A DNA stretch of 51,899 nucleotides. Source: a bacterium (GTDB taxonomy: Bacteria > Dependentiae > Babeliae > Babeliales > RVW-14). Made by a program: the position numbers and the translations under genes. A model generated the notes under the pieces. It was not told the origin of the DNA and searched no databases. It saw only the letters and a program-made list of their open reading frames with translations. The stretch covers positions 1-51,899 of the forward strand of contig RGUK01000001.1 in assembly GCA_010027825.1 (NCBI GenBank). Direction: 5' to 3'. This document shows positions 30,749 to 39,399 of the stretch, piece by piece (the first letter of the stretch is position 1; each line of letters begins with the position of its first letter).

Positions 30749-31696
30749 TCACCCCTGCTGGCAAGAAGACGAACAGTCGGCCATCCGACTGCCGAGAACG
30801 ACCAGGCTCATTTGCGTTACTTCGCCGCTGAGTCTTGTGACAAACCCTTGCAGCGTGGCGACACCGTCTCCGAACCGGTCAAGTTGGGTCGTAATCGCGT
30901 CAAGTTCTTTGCAGCCGCAGCACGGTGTTGCACACGTGTCTTTGAATGACAAGCCGTTCGTAATGGGTGTAATCTCGACGCACGAATCTTGACCGAATGT
31001 AAACGTACCGTCGGGCGAGCAAACGCCGTTAATACACCGAATGCACTCACCAGCGGGGGGTACATTACAAAGGCAGTCGTGATTCAAATTAGTGCCGGAA
31101 ATAGCACTGAAGACAATCTCTGTCTCGTTGAGTAATTCGTTTACGTCAATGCGAATGTTTGTGCCTGCGACGAGCGTTACATGTCCGTAAATCGGATTGC
31201 TTAATTGTGAGTTATTTAAAATTTGTAGCCGCGTGACGGCGCGGAGCATCGGCCGTATCGCGTCGGGTTCTAACTCTCCGGCGGCCTGGGTGAATGAATA
31301 AAAACCAGGCGGGAGTGCGTCAATATCGTCTATGACGCCAAGCACCACAGACCCGACACAGTCGTCGAAATTGCCAATGCCACCAAGAGCATATGACCGG
31401 TTGGGTTCGTAATTGCTGCGGACTATATTAGCCCCGGCGACATCTACCGTTGTCGTACCGTCCGAATACCCGAGAACGATATTGAAACCGGTGGGTGAGA
31501 TCAGCAAGTTCTTGATAAAGAACTTGTCGGGCTGGAAAGATGTGCCGGCATGAATTGGAAAATACAGCCCAACGATAAAATTGTCTGGGATCTGTATTGT
31601 TCCGGTAGTGTCTGTTTTGGTGGCCCGATCCGTCAGCGGGTATGCTCGCTGAGAATTATGGTTGAGCCACTGTAAATTCCAATTACCAATAGGCAT
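30749..31696 (-). CDS. Appendage protein with shared RAYPL N terminus (315 aa)
   Basis: MPIGNWNLQWLNHNSQRAYPL followed by PDNFIVGLYFPI is the clearest copy of the shared anchor-like segment together with the 27,387 protein. The second half is Cys-rich (CLCN, CIRC, CATPCCGCKEL). A helical C terminus (about 265-300) could trimerise. It is the first of five consecutive genes with this N terminus. Likely a tail appendage docked to the baseplate. Confidence 0.72.
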   Translation of the reverse strand: MPIGNWNLQWLNHNSQRAYPLTDRATKTDTTGTIQIPDNFIVGLYFPIHAGTSFQPDKFFIKNLLISPTGFNIVLGYSDGTTTVDVAGANIVRSNYEPNRSYALGGIGNFDDCVGSVVLGVIDDIDALPPGFYSFTQAAGELEPDAIRPMLRAVTRLQILNNSQLSNPIYGHVTLVAGTNIRIDVNELLNETEIVFSAISGTNLNHDCLCNVPPAGECIRCINGVCSPDGTFTFGQDSCVEITPITNGLSFKDTCATPCCGCKELDAITTQLDRFGDGVATLQGFVTRLSGEVTQMSLVVLGSRMADCSSSCQQG

Positions 31697-31704
31697 GGCA
31701 TCAC

Positions 31705-33639
31705 TTAACTCGTCGTAGCGTCGGACAGAATGCCAGAAATGCGCAGCACCCCGATTTCGGGATACGTGTCGCCGTCGCGGCGCTCAAGCGTGACCAGCAC
31801 TGTATCTCCGGGAGTTACAGCGAACTTAGAACTGTCGCACACAATTGCCTTATTGGGACCAACCGCCAACGCGGTATTAAATACAAGCGTGTTGTCTGTA
31901 GAGTCATTTTCAGACGACGGCAGAACGACGGCTGCCGCTGGTGTATTGCCGGGTTTAGACAGTTTTCGGTACGACATAAACAGTGCAGGCATCGGCGTTG
32001 CGGCCGAACCTTTACCGAACAGTTGCACACGTATTAACATCTTCAGCGGCGTACCCATATTCATGTCAGGAATATTGAGCCGCACACGCATTGACGACGC
32101 TTGACCGGCAGGGAAACCCAAATACGGGATATCCATGAACAAGCGCTCGACCGTGTCGTTCAGCCGCACAATTTGCGGTGAAATTTCTTGGTCAAGCACC
32201 GTTTTAAAATTTAACTTGACGATTCCCCGATACAGTTTGACTGCCTCGGCGACGTTGATCCCAAACTCTTCTTTTTCTGTATTCGTCAGGTTGCGGTAGT
32301 TGGTGCTTTCGATCGACAGTTGCGGCAGGTTGTGGGCCACAATACCTGCTGGAACCCAGCCACGTTGCAGCCTGCGGCCCGACGGGGTTTTACCAGTGAC
32401 AATAAGTCCCGCTTCCTCAATGCCGTCTCCCGGTTCGCGCACGTCGTTAGGTGAGGCGTATTTCAGGTCAAGATTTAAACGCAGGTCGCCGGTGCCGGGA
32501 TTGCCTGGTGTGGCGGCTTCTCCGGTTGCACAACTTTCAATTACAACCGGGCTGTCTTCTCCCGGTGCAAGGCTAGTAACTACGCTGCGGTCGTTACCCA
32601 CAAGCATGCGTATAAAAACAACAGACACCCGCATAACTTCTTCGCGCGGGCACTCGGCGGGTATTGAGTTTGTCGACGTAACAGGCACGTTTGTGTAGGT
32701 TGCCGGCCACGGTACGTCACCGTAACAATCGCTCATCCACCAAATTCCGTTCAAATCGCACACTACGAGGCCGTTCGGGCCGGTGGGAACGTCAGTAGCC
32801 CCGACATAATCCTGCCCTTTGTCCCAGAGCACGGACACGGCTTGAATCGGAATCGGCGGCCAAACGTTTCGAAGCGCCGGATGTTGCGTCAAGTTGTATC
32901 CAAACACCGCCCCGTTTGGTGCCTTGCCGGCGAACACAGCGTGATCAGCCGGCAGCCACCCAGTTAAATCGCTGTCGGCATTGCCGATGCTGTGGCGTTC
33001 TTTGCCAGCCCCGTCCGCATAAACAACGTTGTTGCCGGCAGGTCGAGCGTATAAATCAAATCGATAGTGCGTGTGCTCGTCAACCAGTTCGCGGGTGTTC
33101 GGCATGACCACCACGCGCGGTACCGGATTGCACTCGTCGGTCTGCCCCTGCACGTAGCAAACGTTGACGGTGGTCGCGGGGCGCTGTTTCACAAGTTTGC
33201 CAGGTTCGACGGCGGACAGATAATACCGCCCAGGAACCAACGGCCCATTTACAGCGTTGTGTAATTCAGGCAGATCCACAACGCCGTACAGCACAATGTC
33301 AGCGAGGTTTTCGGCTTTCTTTTTAAAACACAGCCCGACGCATTCTGACGACGGCCGCACAACATAAGCTTGCGTGGCTGCGTCGAGTTCTACAGCCGCA
33401 ACGGCTTTTTCGTATCGGCGGGCACTGTAATTCCAGAATACGGGCTGGCCGGGCAATACGTCTGAAGCGATCGTTGCGTCGTTATCAAAAACGGCGCGGC
33501 CCAGTTCCGCCGCGTCGAGCCGCTGCCGCAAATACTCGGTGCGATCCTGCAGGGCACGGTCAGGTCGGCTTACAACGCCAGCCTGCACTGGCTCGCCGGG
33601 GGTTACGTGCTTGATGTTGAACAGCCAGTTTTCGGACAT
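31705..33639 (-). CDS. Tail fibre/appendage protein (644 aa)
   Basis: A long beta-rich protein with a conserved-looking start MSENWLFNIKHVTPGEPV and RALQDRTEYLRQRLD (about 28-42), which resembles N-terminal attachment regions of some tail fibres. There is a segment DEHTHYRFDLYARP (about 186-199) and a C-terminal beta domain. No enzymatic motif is seen. It has a strong GGAGG ribosome site, and its start codon lies inside a CsrA-consensus hairpin. It sits between the baseplate genes and the Tyr-Pro appendage cluster. Confidence 0.7.
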   Translation of the reverse strand: MSENWLFNIKHVTPGEPVQAGVVSRPDRALQDRTEYLRQRLDAAELGRAVFDNDATIASDVLPGQPVFWNYSARRYEKAVAAVELDAATQAYVVRPSSECVGLCFKKKAENLADIVLYGVVDLPELHNAVNGPLVPGRYYLSAVEPGKLVKQRPATTVNVCYVQGQTDECNPVPRVVVMPNTRELVDEHTHYRFDLYARPAGNNVVYADGAGKERHSIGNADSDLTGWLPADHAVFAGKAPNGAVFGYNLTQHPALRNVWPPIPIQAVSVLWDKGQDYVGATDVPTGPNGLVVCDLNGIWWMSDCYGDVPWPATYTNVPVTSTNSIPAECPREEVMRVSVVFIRMLVGNDRSVVTSLAPGEDSPVVIESCATGEAATPGNPGTGDLRLNLDLKYASPNDVREPGDGIEEAGLIVTGKTPSGRRLQRGWVPAGIVAHNLPQLSIESTNYRNLTNTEKEEFGINVAEAVKLYRGIVKLNFKTVLDQEISPQIVRLNDTVERLFMDIPYLGFPAGQASSMRVRLNIPDMNMGTPLKMLIRVQLFGKGSAATPMPALFMSYRKLSKPGNTPAAAVVLPSSENDSTDNTLVFNTALAVGPNKAIVCDSSKFAVTPGDTVLVTLERRDGDTYPEIGVLRISGILSDATTS

Positions 33640-33647
33640 CCTTGTCC
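33634..33647 (-). promoter_or_regulatory. CsrA-consensus hairpin covering the start codon of the 33,639 gene
   Basis: GGAC-AAGGAU-GUCC forms a 4-bp stem with an ANGGAN hexaloop. ACAAGGAUGU is identical to the core of the E. coli CsrA SELEX consensus (ACARGGAUGU). The GGAGG ribosome site ends at the stem and the AUG is in the loop and stem, so binding would block initiation. Confidence 0.55.
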
Positions 33648-33662
33648 TCCGGCGCCGCTATG

Positions 33663-34295
33663 TCATTCAAACGCGATATCCCATGTGATACCGATTTGAG
33701 ACGACGCTTCCTTGGTTACTTGATTGTCGACGTTGAAAACCGTACGAGCGAAGACGACGTCTTTTGTCCGGTCGCCGAATACGGGCGCCGCCACCAACGC
33801 GGCGGCAAAAACTTTACTATTTACGGTGTGGCTAAACGGGCGGCCGAGCGTACCTGTGACTCCAGCCGTCTGCACGAAAAATGTTAATTTGTTGCCTTGT
33901 TGCTCGACCGGCAAATTTGCCTCAAAACCGGACGACACGCCAATCGTCGGCTCAATCGTCAGCGGGATGCGTAAAAAGTCGCGGTTGGTTGAATTAACAA
34001 GATCGTTATAGTATGCGATTCCGAGGTTGCGTGAAAACGACGAAGCAACGCTAACGGGTTGTTCGGGATCAGTCTGGTTTTCGTACTCAATGTATAAAGC
34101 CGAAATGCTGTAATCGGGGCGGTCCGCGCCGCGGCGGCGGCCGAAGCAGTTTGCGGCCAGGAAGCCCCACGTGTATTGAATCTGGTTGGGCTGGTTGCCG
34201 ACAGGTGTTTGCAAACCTGTTTTTTCGTCTACACGCCAGATCGAAACATGCCCGCGAACGCCAGAATTCGCGGCTGTAATTTTGTCAGCAGCCAT
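33663..34295 (-). CDS. Tail/baseplate-associated protein (210 aa)
   Basis: The product is not recognised. It starts at 34,295 (MAADKITAANSGVRGHVSIW) after AGGGAAAAC; a start six codons upstream is also possible. A beta-rich protein with an Arg cluster (CFGRRRGADRPDY, around 50-62). It lies directly after a baseplate gene and before a fibre gene, so it may be an adaptor between them. Confidence 0.65.
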   Translation of the reverse strand: MAADKITAANSGVRGHVSIWRVDEKTGLQTPVGNQPNQIQYTWGFLAANCFGRRRGADRPDYSISALYIEYENQTDPEQPVSVASSFSRNLGIAYYNDLVNSTNRDFLRIPLTIEPTIGVSSGFEANLPVEQQGNKLTFFVQTAGVTGTLGRPFSHTVNSKVFAAALVAAPVFGDRTKDVVFARTVFNVDNQVTKEASSQIGITWDIAFE

Positions 34296-34303
34296 AGTTT
34301 TCC

Positions 34304-36022
34304 CTATTGGCATGATCCAGATAGTAAGTTAACTGTTACGCCCAAGTCGCGAATAAATGTGTCGTTCAGCGTGTCGACCGCCGGCTCTGCACCAATGAAA
34401 ACCGACATGTTTTCACTTACGCTGTCTTCAGCGTCAATGGTGGTTGTCGGGGCCTCCAGATCGACTACTAAAATCATCGCCGTCCCTGGGGGCAGCAACT
34501 GCCGCAGGTGTCTAATATTGTACAACCCGAGCCTGTTTTTCCCTAGGGCGGAAACCTTTAATTTGACGACAAAAACGTTGTTTCGCAACACGTTCTCGAC
34601 GATAAAGCGCAGCGGATTAATTGTCTGGGGAAGATGCTGTGCTTCGGGTTCCGAGATCGGAGTTTTACGCTTATCAAGATAGTGCGCGAGTGTAAAACGT
34701 TTTGGTGCGTCTTTCGGGCAGTCTCCGGCGTTCTGTGCGGCCGTGATACCGCGGTAGTGTATTTCGTCAAAAAACTGCTGCACGTCCTGCGGCATACCAG
34801 CGACCGGAAAACTTACATACGTGTAGCCGGTGACATGATCAGTGTCGACGTGCAGCGGTAGTTCTTTGTTTTCGAAAACCATGTCGCCGTAAAAGCAGGC
34901 CGACAAAAACCCGTTGTCGAGCGCCAGTGCCGACAGTGCTTTCCGCGGCGAGCAAACCTGAGCAGATTCATTTAACAGCAAGTTTTCTAGGTTTTCAGTT
35001 GTTAATAAATCGGTTGTCGAATTAACGCCGAGTAACTGAACCTGAGCGGGACAGCAGTTCTCGTCGTTGCGAGTTGTCGGGTCGTACGTGGTGCCGACAA
35101 AAAACTCGTCGATTTCAAATCCGCGAATCATCTGTGTCCCGGCCCGTACTTTCTGACCCGGCACAACAATCGCCTCAGCCCGCGAGCCAAATCTGTAGAG
35201 ATGTTTGTCCGTGGCTACAAATAAACCGTGCGTATCGTTATCGACGACTTCCACAGTTTCTTCGTCATCTACCGTCAACGGAATATCACAAACAGCCGCT
35301 AGTGCCAGATCAAGATCAGCGCACGTAGCGCCGCCGGAGATGAGCCCGTCGATTACAGCATTGGTAAGATCCTTAAAGCCCTGGCTGCTCTTAAGCCGAA
35401 TACCGACCGCGTAAGCAAACTGGTTAAATACGTTTTCGTAATCAAACGATCCGTTAAAACCCCACAGAACGATTTCTTCGTCGCTCTTTCCGTTGACCGC
35501 TGTTGAGCGCCGTAGAAACCCAGGGTTGTCGAACGGGTTCTCCGTGAACGCAATAAGGCGGTTTTTCGAGTCAATGGCGTAATCAATATTTTCTGCCAGT
35601 GCGACCGTGGGGTAAATGATCTTGTTAAACACATGCCGCAAACCGACCAGGTTCTTCGGCAACGAAAAGTAAAAAAGGTTTGTTCGTGCTACTCCGTTAA
35701 ATAGCGAAGACGTCAGATCAAACTTTTCTGAATCGTCGTCGAAAAAGTTATTAACGACTGGTGCCGTAGTCAACTCTGATTTGCGTATAACAAGCGGCAC
35801 CCAGTATTCGGTGTGAAAGATTGGCACATCGAAACGGCTGAGCGACCAAACTGTTTCAAGAATGTTGCGGTAATTTTGGGCGGCAAGTACGGCAACCGCT
35901 GTCGTATACGACTGGATCTGATCTTTGGCAGAGTAGATACGCGACCAGAAAGTCCCCAGCGTCGCAACCAGTGCGCGGCCGCGGTCGAGATCAGACGCTG
36001 GGTACTTGAATTTGTCAGCCAT
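34304..36022 (-). CDS. Baseplate-region protein (572 aa)
   Basis: The product is not recognised by motif. The N-terminal 110 residues are helical and charged (DLDRGRALVATLGTFWSRIY). The remainder is mixed, with several beta-rich stretches (FGSRAEAIVVPGQKVRAG; NVFVVKLKVSALG). It follows the gpJ-like gene by three bases, so a wedge component or a gpI-like partner is the simplest positional guess. Confidence 0.7.
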   Translation of the reverse strand: MADKFKYPASDLDRGRALVATLGTFWSRIYSAKDQIQSYTTAVAVLAAQNYRNILETVWSLSRFDVPIFHTEYWVPLVIRKSELTTAPVVNNFFDDDSEKFDLTSSLFNGVARTNLFYFSLPKNLVGLRHVFNKIIYPTVALAENIDYAIDSKNRLIAFTENPFDNPGFLRRSTAVNGKSDEEIVLWGFNGSFDYENVFNQFAYAVGIRLKSSQGFKDLTNAVIDGLISGGATCADLDLALAAVCDIPLTVDDEETVEVVDNDTHGLFVATDKHLYRFGSRAEAIVVPGQKVRAGTQMIRGFEIDEFFVGTTYDPTTRNDENCCPAQVQLLGVNSTTDLLTTENLENLLLNESAQVCSPRKALSALALDNGFLSACFYGDMVFENKELPLHVDTDHVTGYTYVSFPVAGMPQDVQQFFDEIHYRGITAAQNAGDCPKDAPKRFTLAHYLDKRKTPISEPEAQHLPQTINPLRFIVENVLRNNVFVVKLKVSALGKNRLGLYNIRHLRQLLPPGTAMILVVDLEAPTTTIDAEDSVSENMSVFIGAEPAVDTLNDTFIRDLGVTVNLLSGSCQ

Positions 36023-36025
36023 TTA

Positions 36026-37645
36026 TTAACCCACGAAACCGGCGGTTACGGATGTGATGGATACGTCTTCCGGCCGGGTAAGAAACGCTGTCGTGCGACC
36101 AGTGATTAAATGCTCTGGATTGTTGGGAATTTGCAGCAGAGTATTGTCACGGACATACACGTTCTGCCCATCTGGTTTACGGATGCGCCCAAACATATCA
36201 ATTGAACCGATAGCCTGCTTGCCGGTTAAAAGTTGCTGTACGGTCGCGGCGATTAAAGATGCGTGCAACTGCCCAGTAAACCCGACCGTTGCCACTTTTT
36301 CGCTTACGGCTTTTTGAATCGCAGAAAAATCAGGGTCCGCGTCGTTCGCATCTTTTCGGATCTGAAAAGAGATTTTTGTAAAGCACGGAATCGCTGCTCG
36401 CACCAGTACGTCGGTGGTGCGGGAACGACGATCTCGGTCTGTAAGAAAATCTTGCACCTCGGCAACGTACGGCAGACTTGACGTCTGAACTGAGTAGGTT
36501 GCCTTGCTTTGATTTGGAGTTAAATTGATTGCCGGCGTGTCAGTATCGTCAAACTGTATAGTGAGCGTTTGATACCGTGTATACGCACTCTCGTGCAAGT
36601 ACTTTATGGACGGCACAAAATCCAAGTTTGAGAAGTCGACGCCGCGAATTTCGTTGACTATCTGATAGCCAGTGTTTGTGAAATCTTGCGGTTTGGCGAT
36701 ACGCAACACCTCGTACAGTGCCGGCGACAGGTCGCGGTCAAAAGTGATTTGCCAGCGCGTCCCGATGACCGCGGGGCCGACGTATGTGGCCTCAAGAAAA
36801 TATTCACGGGTTTGGGCGTAACCGTGACTTTGCAGATAGATGTCCGCTTTGCCGCCGCCTGAAATCGGAAACAGGCCGTGCTGGTCTCGTCGCTGCTCTG
36901 GGTCGCCGGCACCGAGTACGGATATGTGCGAGATCGTGTCAAATGGCGTCTGCGAACGAATAGTGGCGATGTAACTCTGTCGGCCGCCGATCGTTTTTGC
37001 AGCGAGTGCTGGGGCAAGACGAGAAATGTAATCTTCGTTAGTGGCAGGATCACGCCCGTTTACAAAGTCAGCCGTAGGCATAAAGTTTGGAACAAGTGGA
37101 GTTCCACGCACGATGTTGCCAGCCGTGCCAACTTCCGCGGCAATGACAGGCACGGTCGCTATAAACGTTCCGTCGCCTACCGGGGACATGACGCGTTCTG
37201 CGGCCGTCACGGCAACAGACCCGGGCGGCAAAATCTGAAATGATTGCGTTGGGTTGAATACGATGTCGTTCGCCGTCAAATTGACAGCCTGCGGAAAAGT
37301 GACCGACGCGGCAAACGGCATAATTAGCGTAGCGAGTCCGGTCGCTGCAGTACCGGCATCGCGCGTCAGATTGTAATTCGACAGTACTTGGTCAACGATT
37401 GTATCGTCGGCGATGCTTGGATTGTTTTTAATCTGCTGCAGACTGTTGCTCTGCCGCACGCGGTCGATGTTTTCTTGCATTGTGGCGTTCAACACGCTGG
37501 AAAAATACAAGACCAGATCGTGGAACACGCCGCGCGTCAATTCGATTTCTGGGTGCCGCTCTTGCATAAGTTGCGAAAGCGTTGTGAACATCGCATCAAT
37601 CTTTTCCGGTGCGAGTTCATCCAGATTTGTAATTGCTATAGCCAT
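36026..37645 (-). CDS. Baseplate J-like wedge protein (539 aa)
   Basis: The protein fits the gpJ/T4 gp6-type baseplate family. A helical N-terminal part is followed by PGSVAVTAAERV, a segment VPVIAAEVGTAGNIVRGTPL (about 165-184) typical of the J beta domain, NGRDPATNEDYISRL (about 196-210) and a C-terminal part with AIQKAVSEKVAT and RPEDVSITSVTAGFV. Baseplate J proteins form the ring that holds the tail fibres. The order gp25/W-like then J-like matches P2/Mu-type baseplate operons. Confidence 0.82.
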   Translation of the reverse strand: MAIAITNLDELAPEKIDAMFTTLSQLMQERHPEIELTRGVFHDLVLYFSSVLNATMQENIDRVRQSNSLQQIKNNPSIADDTIVDQVLSNYNLTRDAGTAATGLATLIMPFAASVTFPQAVNLTANDIVFNPTQSFQILPPGSVAVTAAERVMSPVGDGTFIATVPVIAAEVGTAGNIVRGTPLVPNFMPTADFVNGRDPATNEDYISRLAPALAAKTIGGRQSYIATIRSQTPFDTISHISVLGAGDPEQRRDQHGLFPISGGGKADIYLQSHGYAQTREYFLEATYVGPAVIGTRWQITFDRDLSPALYEVLRIAKPQDFTNTGYQIVNEIRGVDFSNLDFVPSIKYLHESAYTRYQTLTIQFDDTDTPAINLTPNQSKATYSVQTSSLPYVAEVQDFLTDRDRRSRTTDVLVRAAIPCFTKISFQIRKDANDADPDFSAIQKAVSEKVATVGFTGQLHASLIAATVQQLLTGKQAIGSIDMFGRIRKPDGQNVYVRDNTLLQIPNNPEHLITGRTTAFLTRPEDVSITSVTAGFVG

Positions 37646-37653
37646 TAAAACAC

Positions 37654-38121
37654 CTATGGAAGCGTAGCGATCGGTAAAATAGCGGCCCTAGAGGTGCCGG
37701 CCTGGCTTTCAATCATAACACTTAGCGACAAATATCCGGGATAGAACGTCACCCCGGTTAGGGCGGCTGTTTTAAACTTTTCGTCGTCGGGCATCGTGTC
37801 GTACTCTTCGTTTTTTAATTGTCGCTCAATTTCGAGGTTGGCGGCATTGAAGGCAAAAGTGATGTCCTGCGGTGTCCGAAGATTCCGGAGCCGCAACGCC
37901 GCCATAAATGACGACCCGCGGTCTGGTAGTCCGCGTAAAGACCCGGTTTCAGTTAAAAACTCCAACGCCCACCGCTGGGCCAGTTTCTGAATTCCTACAC
38001 AGATCTGCCCATTGTCGTCTTCCGAATAAAGAGCGAGGCCGAGTTGTCGTTCCCTGCCGGGCGCGACGTTTCGAAACGCGAGGAAGTCATATTTGCGTTT
38101 TGCGTAATCCTGGATGCTCAT
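37654..38121 (-). CDS. Baseplate wedge protein, gp25/W-like (155 aa)
   Basis: The segment KLAQRWALEFLTETGSLRGLPDRGSSFMAAL (in part, about 46-76) has the L-x-T-x-x-G...P-x-x-G pattern of gpW/gp25 proteins, followed by a helix (FNAANLEIERQL) and a beta hairpin. These small proteins join the baseplate hub and wedge. The position immediately before the J-like gene supports the call. Sequence similarity is weak. Confidence 0.6.
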   Translation of the reverse strand: MSIQDYAKRKYDFLAFRNVAPGRERQLGLALYSEDDNGQICVGIQKLAQRWALEFLTETGSLRGLPDRGSSFMAALRLRNLRTPQDITFAFNAANLEIERQLKNEEYDTMPDDEKFKTAALTGVTFYPGYLSLSVMIESQAGTSRAAILPIATLP

Positions 38122-38573
38122 TGTTTGCCGGCCTCCAGGATTTCCTTAATCGAATCTTTGATAAAAGAGAACGAACTTTCGCCCTCTTTACCCTGCCCGT
38201 CAAACCTGCCGTGCGCCATTGCTCCGCAACGTGTATACGACGCGTGACGAAGCCTAAACGCCCGCTCTTCTGACGCTAAAAAATCGTTTTGCAGTTTCAT
38301 GGCGATAAGGTCGGCACACGTACCGCCTGATTGCGGATCGCCGTTTAAAATGTCCGCAGAATACAGTTTGTTAATTTCAAACCGATCCCAAGTCGGCATG
38401 TGCAACGAGGGTACGTGCCACAAATTGGACACGCCTTCTGGCGTAGCCCATTTTCTGTATTGCGTATAGCCGCTTTTGTAGGTATCAGCCGTCGACCTGG
38501 CGGACTTTTCTAAATCTTTGATGCGTTTTTCAAAGACTGCGTCGATTTTTCCTTTTGGTGTGCCGTGTGCCAT
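38118..38573 (-). CDS. Hypothetical baseplate-operon protein (151 aa)
   Basis: The product is not recognised. A basic helical N terminus (KIDAVFEKRIKDLEKSARS) is followed by a Trp/His-containing segment (NLWHVPSLHMPTWDRFE, around 50-66) and two Cys residues. It overlaps the gp25-like gene by 4 bp and the sigma-factor gene by one base, so it is expressed with both. Confidence 0.65.
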   Translation of the reverse strand: MAHGTPKGKIDAVFEKRIKDLEKSARSTADTYKSGYTQYRKWATPEGVSNLWHVPSLHMPTWDRFEINKLYSADILNGDPQSGGTCADLIAMKLQNDFLASEERAFRLRHASYTRCGAMAHGRFDGQGKEGESSFSFIKDSIKEILEAGKQ

Positions 38574-39388
38574 TAAAACCCTCCCGTTATACGTTTATCC
38601 AGCATCGCCTGAATTTTGGCGGCACGCTGACTCACCGCACCAGATGTTAAGCCGAGCCTACGTGCAATATCTTGCGTGCTGGCTCTTCTTTTGCCGTTGC
38701 GCCCCAGAGTCATGTCCATAATCAGTTTGTCGGTGGGTCCAAGGTCGTCGTATACGAAATCCATCCACGCATCGGCGGCCCGGTTGTTGTTTGGGATACT
38801 GCTGGCTACGTCGCCGCCAGAGGAATCTTCGTCAACGATACGAGACACGGTGCCCTCTGCGAGAGGCTGGTTAAAGCCGCGTATTTTTTGAATTCTTTTC
38901 TTTGACAGGCTCGTGTAGTCAGCCAGTTCGTCGTCAGTCGGGTCGCGGCCGTGCCGATCTCGCAATTCGTTTTCCGCGGTCGAGATATGTTGAAAATCGA
39001 GCCCTACCTGCTCCGGGATCGAAATAATGTTTTGTTCTTGGGCCGACGCGCGGCGAAGGCTTTGCAATTGCGAAATCAGATGCGTACGCACATTACCGCG
39101 CTGCGGGTCGTATGTTCCGAGTGCTTTTAATGCCATGAGTTTGGCACGAGATCGCATGGTTGGGCTATGTGTTGTGCCAACGTAGCTCGACAGTGCGTTG
39201 TCAATTACCGGCTGCACAGCTTTTAAAATTTGCGTGTTTGTTTCTGGCGTCTGATTTTGTTTCCACGATTGGTAAAGATTGTCGAAGTCTGGGCTGACGC
39301 CGGTGATCGGCCGTTGTTTGGAGAACGGTGGATCCACATCGCCCAGAATAGACGGCATGCCAGATTTTTGTGTGTTATTGTTCGCCAT
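38573..39388 (-). CDS. Sigma70-family RNA polymerase sigma factor (271 aa)
   Basis: Three regions are recognisable. A region-2-like helical segment (34-112) contains KALGTYDPQRGNVRTHL, as in sigma factors and related proteins. A region-3-like part (119-172) includes ISIPEQV and ELRDRHGRDPTDDELA, the typical sigma region 3 signature. Region 4 (207-265) has LGPTDKLIMDMTLG and a helix-turn-helix STQDIARRLGLTSGAVSQRA. The start at 39,388 (MANNN) avoids a 17-codon Arg/Val-rich extension. It probably redirects host RNA polymerase to phage promoters. It lies in the middle of the baseplate genes, an unusual place for a regulator. Confidence 0.85.
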   Translation of the reverse strand: MANNNTQKSGMPSILGDVDPPFSKQRPITGVSPDFDNLYQSWKQNQTPETNTQILKAVQPVIDNALSSYVGTTHSPTMRSRAKLMALKALGTYDPQRGNVRTHLISQLQSLRRASAQEQNIISIPEQVGLDFQHISTAENELRDRHGRDPTDDELADYTSLSKKRIQKIRGFNQPLAEGTVSRIVDEDSSGGDVASSIPNNNRAADAWMDFVYDDLGPTDKLIMDMTLGRNGKRRASTQDIARRLGLTSGAVSQRAAKIQAMLDKRITGGF

Positions 39389-39399
39389 AATCGTGCTCA

